Of a stretch of DNA of 64,000 nucleotides, positions 18,151 through 25,288 are shown in pieces. The position numbers and the translations under genes were made by a program. This DNA comes from Caulobacter sp031457805 (lineage in GTDB: Bacteria > Pseudomonadota > Alphaproteobacteria > Caulobacterales > Caulobacteraceae). The notes under the pieces are model-generated. The model worked only from the letters and a program-made list of their open reading frames with translations, made no database searches and was not told the origin of the DNA. The DNA is taken from NCBI RefSeq assembly GCF_031457805.1, contig NZ_JAVDXI010000001.1, positions 1-64,000 on the forward strand. Direction: 5' to 3'. How positions within the stretch are numbered: the stretch's first letter is position 1; each line of letters opens with the position of its first letter.

Positions 18151-18843
18151 ATGAAACCGCTCCTGCCGATCGTCGCGCTGCTGGCGCTGGCTGCCTGCTC
18201 GCCGCAACCCGCCGAGAAGACGGCTGAGGCGCCCGCCGCGCCGGCTGCGACCACACCCAAGCCACCCAAGGCCGATATCCCCGCCGGTGACTACACGCTG
18301 GACAAGACCCACGCCTCGCTGGTGTTCAAGGTCAGCCACCTGGGCTTTTCGAACTATACGGCCAGCTTCGCCGACTTCGACGTCAAGCTGCGGTTCGACC
18401 AAAACAACGCCGCCGCCAGTTCGCTGGAGGCGACGATCGATCCCACGTCGTTGACGCTGCCGGCGCCGCCGGCCGGCTTCCAGAAGGAACTGGTCGGGCC
18501 GCAATGGCTGGACGCCGCGCGCTATCCGGCCATCACCTTCAAGTCGACCAGGATCGAGACGACCGGGCCGGACACCGGCAAGGTCACCGGCGATCTGACC
18601 CTACATGGCGTAACCAAGCCGGTGACCCTGGATGTGACCTACAACGGCGGCTATGTCGGCCACCCGATGGACCCGAACGCGCGGATCGGCTTCTCGGCCA
18701 AGGGCGCCTTCAAGCGGTCGGACTTCGGGATCGCCTACGGGGTTCCGGCGCCGGGCACGACGATGGGCGTCGGCGACGAGGTCCAGGTCGAGATCGAGGC
18801 GGAGTTCAGCGGCCCGCCGCTCAAGGCGGCATCCGGCGGCTAG
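18151..18843 (+). CDS. YceI-family lipoprotein
   Basis: A 230-residue envelope protein. The N-terminal signal peptide ends in the lipobox LALAAC with Cys16, so it should be a lipoprotein. An Ala/Pro-rich linker follows, then a YceI domain from about residue 45 (YTLDKTHASLVFKVSHLGFS) to the C-terminus. YceI lipocalin-like proteins bind isoprenoid-type lipids; the ligand here is unknown. It converges on tetR, and both stop codons lie in the terminal TAGAGC arms of the same repeat element. Confidence 0.88.
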   Translation: MKPLLPIVALLALAACSPQPAEKTAEAPAAPAATTPKPPKADIPAGDYTLDKTHASLVFKVSHLGFSNYTASFADFDVKLRFDQNNAAASSLEATIDPTSLTLPAPPAGFQKELVGPQWLDAARYPAITFKSTRIETTGPDTGKVTGDLTLHGVTKPVTLDVTYNGGYVGHPMDPNARIGFSAKGAFKRSDFGIAYGVPAPGTTMGVGDEVQVEIEAEFSGPPLKAASGG

Positions 18844-18947
18844 AGCATTTCACGACCTGACTGCGTCAGGCTGTGAGCTCTAATATTTTGTTTTTACGCA
18901 TTTTTCTTCACGCGAACCGGAACCACTTCGCTCGAAAAATGCTCTAA
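18842..18947. repeat. AGAGCATTT...AAATGCTCT inverted repeat element
   Basis: An element bounded by TAGAGCATTT and AAATGCTCTA, containing the GAGCGAAGTGGTTCCGGTTC segment (on the minus strand) that I recognise from dispersed repeats in alphaproteobacterial genomes. It occupies the whole convergent gap between yceI and tetR; the stop codons of both genes (TAG 18841-18843, TAG 18944-18946) fall at its ends. Confidence 0.7.
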
Positions 18948-19636
18948 CGCTTGGACGCGCCTCGCGTCAGATAGCCTTCCAGCAGCGCCAGGGCGTGGTC
19001 CAGCCGCGCCCGGCGCCATTCGGGCGCGCTCATGTCGGTGTTCAGCGTCGCCGACAGCGAATAGCCGTTGGCCAGGTGGAAGCGGCTCATGGCCGCGATC
19101 GTCACATAGATCTGCACCGGGTCGAGATCGGGCCCGAACACGCCCTGGCGCTGGCCGCTCTCGATCAGCCCTTCGATCGTGCGGCGAAGGGGAAAGGCCG
19201 TCTCGGTGACCACCCGCGACTGGGCGGCGAACTTGCCATGCTGCAGGTTCTCGTTGCGCAGCAGGCCCTCGAAGCGCGGGTTCTTCTCGAAATAGTCGAA
19301 GGTGAAGCGCTGCAGCTCCAGAAAGCCGTCCAGCGGCTTGTCGAAGTCGATCTTCAGTTCGGCCTCGCGGGCCCGCAGGTCCATGTAGGCGCTTTCGAGG
19401 ACGGCCATGTACAGGCCCTTCTTGTCCCCGAAGTAGTGGTACAGCATGCGGATGTTGCACTTGGCGGCCTTGACGATCCTCTCGATCCGGGCCCCGGCGA
19501 AGCCGGCTTGCGCGAACTCCTTGAGGGCGGCGGCGAGGATCGCCTTGCGGGTGCGCTCGGCGTTGCGCTTGCGCGGCGCGTCGTCTGCGGAGCCTGCTGC
19601 GGCGTCGGCTTGCGCGTCCAGGACGGCGTCGGTCAC
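18944..19636 (-). CDS. TetR-family transcriptional regulator at the end of the urate operon
   Basis: A 230-residue TetR regulator. Residues about 28-75 form the helix-turn-helix domain (RKAILAAALKEFAQAGFAGARIERIVKAAKCN followed by the YHYFGDKKGLY helix). The C-terminal ligand domain resembles the YcdC/RutR type, but this is only an impression. It overlaps puuD by 4 nt (ATGA), so it is expressed with the allantoin/urate genes. This position makes it the best candidate in the window for a purine-intermediate-responsive regulator. The N-terminus carries a low-complexity Ala/Asp stretch before the HTH. Confidence 0.88.
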   Translation of the reverse strand: MTDAVLDAQADAAAGSADDAPRKRNAERTRKAILAAALKEFAQAGFAGARIERIVKAAKCNIRMLYHYFGDKKGLYMAVLESAYMDLRAREAELKIDFDKPLDGFLELQRFTFDYFEKNPRFEGLLRNENLQHGKFAAQSRVVTETAFPLRRTIEGLIESGQRQGVFGPDLDPVQIYVTIAAMSRFHLANGYSLSATLNTDMSAPEWRRARLDHALALLEGYLTRGASKR

Positions 19637-20820
19637 GGGATCTTGGCTCCCTGTTTGATCCAGGCGCCCAGCTGGGCGCGCTCCTCATCGGTCATGCCGG
19701 TCTCGTTGCCAAGGGGCATGCTGGTCGAGAGGACCGCGCGTTCGTTTATTTTTGGTGCGTAGGTCTGGATGTGCGCCGGCGTATCGAACACCGCGCCCAG
19801 GGGCGGAGCGGAGAAGGCGGCGTGGGTCGGCGCGGCGCTGTGGCAGGTCACGCAGTGTTTGTGGACAATGGCCTGGGCGGTGGTGAAGGGGACCTCGCCG
19901 CTGATCTCGACCTTGTCCTTAGGCTTTATCGAGGCGATGGCGGTGGCGCCGAAGATCAGCATGGCGCCGTAGAACAGGAATTCGTGCCGAATCTTGCCGA
20001 AGTGGCGCTGGATGAAGAAGTAGCGGATCGCGATCGCGCCGGCGCTGATCAGGGCCAGCAGCAGCCAGGCCTTCGGATGCCCCGAGACGGCCGGGTAGTG
20101 GTTGCTGATCATGATGAAGATGACCGGCAGGGTCATGTGGGTGTTGTGCACCGACCGCTGCTTGCCCATCGCCCCAAGGCGCGGGTCGACCGGCTGGCCG
20201 GCCAGCATGGCCGCGACGATCTTGCGCTGGTTGGGGATGATGACCAGGAACACGTTCCCGACCATGCAGGTGCCGATGATCGCGCCCACATGGATAAAGG
20301 CGCCGCGATCGGAGAACAGCTGGGTCAGCGCCCAGGTCGCGGCGGTCAGGATCGAAAACCACACCACGCCGAACAGCTTGCCGTTCTTTCCCAGCGGCGA
20401 GCGGCAGAGCGCCTCATAGGTGGCCAGGCCGCCGAAGATGAAGGCCAGGCCTATGCTGATCGCCTGAGCCTGCGTGAAGGCGTGCCTGGCCGGATCGATC
20501 AGATAGACCCCCGCCTGCCAGTAGTAGAGCACGATCAGCAGCGCAAAGCCCGACAGCCAGGTGGTATAGGCCTCCCACTTGAACCAGTGCAGGTGCTCGG
20601 GCATGTGCGCCGGCGCGTTCAGGTACTTCTGCGAGTGGTAGAAGCCGCCGCCGTGCACGGCCCACAACTCGCCCTTCACGCCGTCTTTCGGCGGATTGGG
20701 GTCGCGCAGATTGTTGTCCAGCCAGACGAAGTAGAACGACGCCCCGATCCAGGCCACGCCCGCGATCACGTGCAGCCACCGCAGCGCCATGCCGATCCAA
20801 CCGGCGAAATCGTAGTCCAT
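19633..20820 (-). CDS. puuD: Urate hydroxylase PuuD (membrane protein with C-terminal cytochrome c)
   Basis: A 395-residue protein combining an N-terminal multi-pass DUF989 region (about residues 1-300, roughly eight hydrophobic segments) with a C-terminal cytochrome c domain. The heme motif is CVTCH near residue 322, and TSMPLGNETG supplies a likely Met ligand. PuuD-type enzymes oxidise urate to 5-hydroxyisourate and pass electrons to the respiratory chain, instead of making peroxide like soluble uricase. It follows uraD with a 1-nt overlap and precedes tetR with a 4-nt overlap. Confidence 0.94.
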   Translation of the reverse strand: MDYDFAGWIGMALRWLHVIAGVAWIGASFYFVWLDNNLRDPNPPKDGVKGELWAVHGGGFYHSQKYLNAPAHMPEHLHWFKWEAYTTWLSGFALLIVLYYWQAGVYLIDPARHAFTQAQAISIGLAFIFGGLATYEALCRSPLGKNGKLFGVVWFSILTAATWALTQLFSDRGAFIHVGAIIGTCMVGNVFLVIIPNQRKIVAAMLAGQPVDPRLGAMGKQRSVHNTHMTLPVIFIMISNHYPAVSGHPKAWLLLALISAGAIAIRYFFIQRHFGKIRHEFLFYGAMLIFGATAIASIKPKDKVEISGEVPFTTAQAIVHKHCVTCHSAAPTHAAFSAPPLGAVFDTPAHIQTYAPKINERAVLSTSMPLGNETGMTDEERAQLGAWIKQGAKIP

Positions 20821-21344
20821 CAGTCAGTCACCGCGTCGAGCAGGCGAAGCTTCGAGATCAGGCCGATCTGGGTGATGGCCTCCGCGATCTCGGTCGCCTC
20901 GTCGTTGGAAAGGCGCGCGGCCATGGCCTCGAGGATCGAGGCCTTGTCGTTCAGGCGCACGCAGATGATGAAGGGAAAGCCGAACCGCGCGTTGTACGCG
21001 GCGTTCAACTCGTGGAAGCGCGCAAACTCGTCGGGCGTAAGCTTGTCCAGCCCCGCGCTGGCCTGTTCGGCGTTGCTCTCGGCGGTCAGCTGCTTGGCGA
21101 TCGCCGCCTTGCCCGCAAGCTCCGGGTGGGCGCGGATCAGGGCCAGCTTGTCGGCGGTGGTCGCCGCGTCCAGCACGGCCATCATCGCCGCGTGCATCGC
21201 TTCGACGGATGCGAACGGGCGAGCGTCCCAGGCACGCTCGACGACCCAGGGCGAGAGCTCGAAGGCGAAGTGCAGGGCGGTGGCGAAGCCGGTCTGGTCC
21301 ATGCTGTTCAGCCGAGCCAGGGTCAGGGGCGGAGCTGAATTCAC
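20820..21344 (-). CDS. uraD: OHCU decarboxylase
   Basis: A 174-residue 2-oxo-4-hydroxy-4-carboxy-5-ureidoimidazoline decarboxylase, giving S-allantoin. Landmarks are LTLARLNSMD at the N-terminus, RAHPELAGK with the catalytic His, and FGFPFIICVRLNDK. GTG 21344 is chosen because the family N-terminus starts about 8 residues before LARLN. The longer frame to 21515 reads through an intergenic palindrome and is unlikely to be translated. A G-rich tract (GGGGGT) lies 8-13 nt before the GTG. It overlaps the puuD start by one base. Confidence 0.93.
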   Translation of the reverse strand: MNSAPPLTLARLNSMDQTGFATALHFAFELSPWVVERAWDARPFASVEAMHAAMMAVLDAATTADKLALIRAHPELAGKAAIAKQLTAESNAEQASAGLDKLTPDEFARFHELNAAYNARFGFPFIICVRLNDKASILEAMAARLSNDEATEIAEAITQIGLISKLRLLDAVTD

Positions 21345-21357
21345 GAGTTCACACCCC

Positions 21358-21486
21358 CAAATCCCGTCATCCCGCGCTTCATGCGCGGGACCCATCGATC
21401 CGTCGCAGGTGCGGGCGTGATCACGCTCACACGCGAGATCTGAACCATGGGTCCCGCGAACACGTCGCGGGATGACGGGCTTTGCT
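21358..21486. repeat. Palindromic intergenic repeat R3 (GTCATCCCG family, between puuE and uraD)
   Basis: Outer arms AATCCCGTCATCCCGCG and CGCGGGATGACGGG, with inner pair GGGACCCAT and ATGGGTCCC. The same family recurs at 23791-23888 and 59187-59297. It fills the puuE-uraD gap inside an otherwise tight operon. Confidence 0.7.
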
Positions 21487-21495
21487 GGATGGGGA

Positions 21496-22410
21496 TCATT
21501 TGGCGCTCCCCGCATACGGATGCTCGGCGATCCAGTGCCGCGCGATGTCGATGCGCCGAGCCACCCAGACCTTGTCGTGTTTGGTGACGTGTTCCAGGAA
21601 TCGCCGCAGCGCCCCGATCCGCCCCGGCTTGCCGACGACGCGGCAGTGCAGGCCCACGCTCATCATCTTCGGTGCGATCTCGCCTTCCAGATAGAGGGCG
21701 TCGAAGGCGTCGCGCAGATAGGTGAAGAACTGCTCCCCGGTATTGAAGCCCTGGGCCGCCGTGAAGCGCATGTCGTTGGCTTCCAGCGTGTAGGGCACGA
21801 TCAACTGCGCGCGGCCGTGCTGGTCGTCCCAGTAGGGCAGGTCGTCGGCATAGCTGTCGGCGTCGTAGACGAAGCCGCCCTCCTGAGCCACGAGCCGCGC
21901 GGTGTTGGGACTGGTGCGGCCCTGGTACCAGCCCAGCGGGCGCTCGCCGGTCAGGCGCGTCTGGATCTCGATGGCGCGCTGGATGTGCTCCAGCTCCTGC
22001 TCGGGCGTGAAGTGCTGGTAGTCGATCCAGCGATAGCCGTGGCTGGCGATCTCCCAGCCGGACTCCATCATCGCCTCGACGGCGTCGGGATGGCGCTCCA
22101 TGGCCTGGGCGACGCCGAACACGGTCAGGGGCAGGTCAAACTCCTCGAACAGCCGCCGGATGCGCCAGAAGCCGGCGCGCGAGCCGTATTCGTAGAGGCT
22201 CTCCATCGACATGTGCCGCATGCCCTGGATGGGCTGGGCGCCGACCATTTCCGACAGGAAGAATTCGGAGACGGGATCGCCGTGCAGGATCGAACGCTCG
22301 GCGCCTTCCTCGTAGTTCAGGACGAACTGGACGGCGACCCGCGCGCCGCCCGGCCACCGCGCGTGCGGCGGATGCTCACCGTAACCGATGAGGTCGCGGG
22401 GGTAGGTCAT
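21496..22410 (-). CDS. puuE: Allantoinase PuuE (polysaccharide-deacetylase-like)
   Basis: A 304-residue protein of the PuuE family, a metal-independent allantoinase with the NodB/polysaccharide deacetylase fold that opens allantoin to allantoate. Visible family segments include YPRDLIGYGEHPP at the N-terminus, NYEEGAE, SHGYRWIDY near residue 130, and GWYQGRTSPNT. ATG 22410 is preceded by GGGGGGAGGATTTG, so the Shine-Dalgarno is the end of repeat R4. The in-frame TTG at 22413 is less likely. It lies between pucG and uraD in the operon. Confidence 0.93.
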   Translation of the reverse strand: MTYPRDLIGYGEHPPHARWPGGARVAVQFVLNYEEGAERSILHGDPVSEFFLSEMVGAQPIQGMRHMSMESLYEYGSRAGFWRIRRLFEEFDLPLTVFGVAQAMERHPDAVEAMMESGWEIASHGYRWIDYQHFTPEQELEHIQRAIEIQTRLTGERPLGWYQGRTSPNTARLVAQEGGFVYDADSYADDLPYWDDQHGRAQLIVPYTLEANDMRFTAAQGFNTGEQFFTYLRDAFDALYLEGEIAPKMMSVGLHCRVVGKPGRIGALRRFLEHVTKHDKVWVARRIDIARHWIAEHPYAGSAK

Positions 22411-22529
22411 CAAATCCTCCCCCCAGTGGGGGAGGTGGCGCGCAGCGCCGGAGGGGGAAGGGGCAGGGTCAGCAGGACTTCCCCCTCCGTCGGCTGCGCC
22501 GACACCTCCCCCGCTAGGGGGAGGATTTT
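22411..22529. repeat. Palindromic intergenic repeat R4 (between pucG and puuE)
   Basis: Same family as R2: AAATCCTCCCCCCAGTGGGGG at the left and CCCCCGCTAGGGGGAGGATTTT at the right, with inner GGAGGGGGAAG and CTTCCCCCTCC arms. Its left end, read on the minus strand, supplies the GGGGGGAGG ribosome binding site of puuE. Confidence 0.75.
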
Positions 22530-22540
22530 GGATCGCGCCC

Positions 22541-23776
22541 TCATCCGTACACCTTCGCCGCCGCGTCCACCCCCGCGCCGGCCGGGGCGCTGAAGCCTTC
22601 CCAGCGCAGCACCGCCTCGAAGGCCGCCAGAGTCTGCAGGACCGCGTGCTTGCGGGCGTTCACGCCCATGGTCCCGATCCGCCAGATCTTGCCGGTCAGG
22701 GGTCCGAAGGCCGAGCCGATCTCGATCTCGAAGTCGGTGCGCATCCGCGCCTTCACGCGGTCGTAGTCGACGCCGTCCGGGACCCAGATGCCGGTGACGT
22801 TGGTCATCTTGTGGGCCTTGTCGCCATAGATCGACAGGCCCATGGCCTCCAGGCCCGCAGTCATGGCCGCGCCCGCTTGGCGGTGGCGCTCGAAGCGCGC
22901 CGGAAGTCCTTCCTCCAGCACCAGCCGCGCGCATTCGCGGGCGGCGAACAGCATCGGCGCGCATTCGGTGTGGTGGTTCAGGCGCTTGTCGGACCAGTAG
23001 TCCATGATCATCGCCAGATCGAAATAGTTCGAGGCGATGCGGCGGCCGTTCCCGGCCGCGCCGCCGGTTCCGGCCAGGCCCTTCTCGACATGACGGCGCG
23101 AGAAGATGTGCTCGGCGGCCTGGTCGCTGATGGTGATGGGAGCCGAGCCGGAGGGACCGCCCAGGCACTTTTGCAGGCCGGCCGTGACGATGTCGGCGCC
23201 CCAGGCGTCGACGGGGACGTCCATGCCCGACAGGGTGGCGGTGGCGTCGACATACATCAGCGCCCCGTGCGCGCGGCAGATCGCGCCGATCTCGTCCAGC
23301 GGCTGGGCCATGGTGGTCGAGGTGTCGCCATGGACACAGGCCACCAGCCGCGGCTTCACGCGCTTGACGGCGTCCTCGACCGCCTGCGGATCGACCACGG
23401 TTCCCCACGGCGCCTCGACGAAGGTGACCCTGGCGTCGCAGCGCTCGGCGATCTCGGCCAGCAGCAGGCCAAAGCGGCCGGCGTTGACCACCACGACGTC
23501 GTCGCCGGGCTGCAGCGTCGAGACCAGCGCCGCCTCGATTCCGGCCCGCGAGGTGCCGTCGATCGTGAAGGTCCAGCGGTTCTTGGTCTGGAAGACGCCC
23601 CGATAGAGGGCCATGACCTCGTTCATATAGCCAGTGAACTCGGGATCGAACTGGCCCAAGAGCTGCACCGACATGGCCCGCAGCACGCGCGGGTGCACGT
23701 TGATGGGGCCAGGGCCCATCAGCAGGCGGGCGGGGTGGTCGAGGTCCCCAATGGGGTTTGAATAGGTGTCGGTCAT
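22541..23776 (-). CDS. pucG: Ureidoglycine-glyoxylate aminotransferase (PucG-like)
   Basis: A 411-residue class V PLP aminotransferase of the alanine-glyoxylate type. The PLP lysine is in TAGLQKCLGGPSG near residue 200, and MYVDATATLSGM carries the PLP-binding Asp. LLMGPGPINVHPRVL is the typical N-terminus. PucG transfers the amino group of ureidoglycine to glyoxylate, making oxalurate and glycine. The context supports this over serine-pyruvate or other aminotransferases: it sits 4 nt after allantoate amidohydrolase, whose product is ureidoglycine. Confidence 0.9.
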   Translation of the reverse strand: MTDTYSNPIGDLDHPARLLMGPGPINVHPRVLRAMSVQLLGQFDPEFTGYMNEVMALYRGVFQTKNRWTFTIDGTSRAGIEAALVSTLQPGDDVVVVNAGRFGLLLAEIAERCDARVTFVEAPWGTVVDPQAVEDAVKRVKPRLVACVHGDTSTTMAQPLDEIGAICRAHGALMYVDATATLSGMDVPVDAWGADIVTAGLQKCLGGPSGSAPITISDQAAEHIFSRRHVEKGLAGTGGAAGNGRRIASNYFDLAMIMDYWSDKRLNHHTECAPMLFAARECARLVLEEGLPARFERHRQAGAAMTAGLEAMGLSIYGDKAHKMTNVTGIWVPDGVDYDRVKARMRTDFEIEIGSAFGPLTGKIWRIGTMGVNARKHAVLQTLAAFEAVLRWEGFSAPAGAGVDAAAKVYG

Positions 23777-23780
23777 GATC

Positions 23781-25130
23781 TCAAGCGCCTGTCATCCCGG
23801 ATGTCCCGAAGGGACGATCCGGGACCGCCGGATGCGCCGGCGATTGTTGCGGTCCCGGCTCTTCGCTGCGCTGCGGCCGGGATGACACGGTAGGGGAAAG
23901 CTTCTCCACGAACCCCAGCAACACCCGGGCCGCCAGGGCGCAGTCGGCCTCGGTGACGGCCTCGGCCGGGTTGTGGCTGATCCCGCCCTCGCAGCGGATG
24001 AACAGCATGGCGGTGGGGCAGAGGTCCGCCATCACCATGGCGTCGTGACCCGCGCCCGAGGGCAGGCGGCGGGCGGGCAGGCCAAGGTCGCTCAGCGCCT
24101 CTTCCAGCAGACCGATCAGTGACGGATCGCAGGGGCTCTCGGCCAGGGCCTGCATCAGTGTGACGGTCGCCGAAAGGCCTCGCGCGGCGGCGATGGCGTG
24201 GATCTCGGCGGTGATCGCTTCGACGGCGGCGTCGCGCGTGGCCGAGGTCTCGGCGCGGATGTCCATTGAGAACTCGACGGCGCCGGGAATGACGTTGAAG
24301 GCGCCGGGCAGGGCGGTCATGCGGCCGACCGTGCCGACCAGGCCGTCGGCTCCGGCGCGGCAGATCCGTTCCAGCGCCAGAATGGCTTCGGCGGCGGCGG
24401 GGCCGGGGTCCTTGCGCAGACCCATCGGCGTCGTGCCGGCATGGCCGGCCATGCCCGTGATCCGGACCATCAGGCGCTTCTGGGCGGCGATGGCGGTGAC
24501 GACGCCCAGGGCTAGGCCCTCGGCCTCCAGCACCGGACCTTGCTCGATATGGGCTTCCAGGAAGGCCAGCACGTCTTCGGGGCGGCGGGCCGCTGAGGCG
24601 ACGCCTTCCGGATCGCCGCCGAAGGCCGCCAGAGCCTCGGCCACCGACACCCCGTCGGCGTCGCGCATCTCCAGAGCGCTGGCGTCCAGGGTTCCGGCGA
24701 TGGCGCGGCTGCAGCTCATCGAGGCGGGAAAGCGCGAGCCCTCCTCGTCGCCGAAGGCCACGACCTCGATCGCGAAGGGCAGTCGGCGGCCGGCGCGATC
24801 CAGGGCCTCGACCACGTCGATCCCCAGCATGATCCCCAGCGGCCCGTCATAGTGGCCGCCGTTGCGGACGCTGTCGATGTGCGAGCCGATGATCAGGGCT
24901 GGCGCTCCGGGCGCGTGACCCTCGTAGCGGCCGATCAGGTTGGCGGCGGCGTCGCGGCGGACGCTCATCCCGGCTTCGGACATCCAGCCGCCGAGCGCGT
25001 TCAGGGCGGCGGCATGGGCTAGGGTCAGAAAGCGCCGCGTAAGTTGGCCTGCGACCTCGCTGTACGGCGCCATCCCCAGCGCGTCGCACCGCGCCTTGGC
25101 TCTTGCTCCGATGTCGAAACCGTCCGCCAC
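23781..25130 (-). CDS. Allantoate amidohydrolase (Zn-dependent M20/HyuC family)
   Basis: A 449-residue Zn-dependent amidohydrolase of the AllC/HyuC family. Metal motifs include GSHIDSVRNGGHYDG, FGDEEGSRF, HIEQGPVLE and GHAGTTPMG, and GAGHDAM near the C-terminus. It converts allantoate to ureidoglycine, CO2 and ammonia. GTG 25130 is chosen because GCAGGGG lies just upstream; an in-frame GTG at 25193 would add 21 residues. The last 35 residues (after FVEKLSP) are encoded by intergenic repeat R5 and are not family sequence. It is the first gene of the six-gene minus-strand operon. Confidence 0.9.
   Translation of the reverse strand: MADGFDIGARAKARCDALGMAPYSEVAGQLTRRFLTLAHAAALNALGGWMSEAGMSVRRDAAANLIGRYEGHAPGAPALIIGSHIDSVRNGGHYDGPLGIMLGIDVVEALDRAGRRLPFAIEVVAFGDEEGSRFPASMSCSRAIAGTLDASALEMRDADGVSVAEALAAFGGDPEGVASAARRPEDVLAFLEAHIEQGPVLEAEGLALGVVTAIAAQKRLMVRITGMAGHAGTTPMGLRKDPGPAAAEAILALERICRAGADGLVGTVGRMTALPGAFNVIPGAVEFSMDIRAETSATRDAAVEAITAEIHAIAAARGLSATVTLMQALAESPCDPSLIGLLEEALSDLGLPARRLPSGAGHDAMVMADLCPTAMLFIRCEGGISHNPAEAVTEADCALAARVLLGFVEKLSPTVSSRPQRSEEPGPQQSPAHPAVPDRPFGTSGMTGA
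23791..23888. repeat. Palindromic repeat R5 read as coding sequence at the 3' end of the allantoate amidohydrolase gene
   Basis: GTCATCCCGG and CCGGGATGAC ends with inner GGGACCG / CGGTCCC arms, matching the 59187-59297 element. It lies wholly inside the open frame and the stop codon follows 8 nt beyond it. Confidence 0.7.
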
Positions 25131-25263
25131 GTTCCCCTGCGCCCCCGCTTCGTCGCCAACCCTAGCAGGCTGCGCCTGCGGGTCCCGTGTCACAAGCCTT
25201 TGTCGGGCGAGTTCGCGGACGGCGCCCGTACGGGCGTCACGCCACGATCACGGGCGCCTCTTC

Positions 25264-25288
25264 ATAAGTCATAATTTGCTTACTTAGG
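25264..25288 (-). promoter_or_regulatory. AAGTAAG element, site D (upstream of the allantoate operon)
   Basis: On the minus strand this reads CCTAAGTAAG followed by an AT-rich spacer and GACTTAT, a TAAGT-N12-ACTTA arrangement. The CCTAAGTAA core is identical to site A. It overlaps the stop codon of the mscS gene and lies about 135-160 nt upstream of the chosen start. Confidence 0.5.

Noticed and set aside
16484..18265. 593-codon minus-strand frame opposite the RTX protein
   Set aside because: It has no family features and is the complement of strongly patterned RTX codons, so it is a shadow.
21345..21515. N-terminal extension of uraD to 21515
   Set aside because: It would translate a palindromic repeat, and the family N-terminus starts at the GTG 21344.
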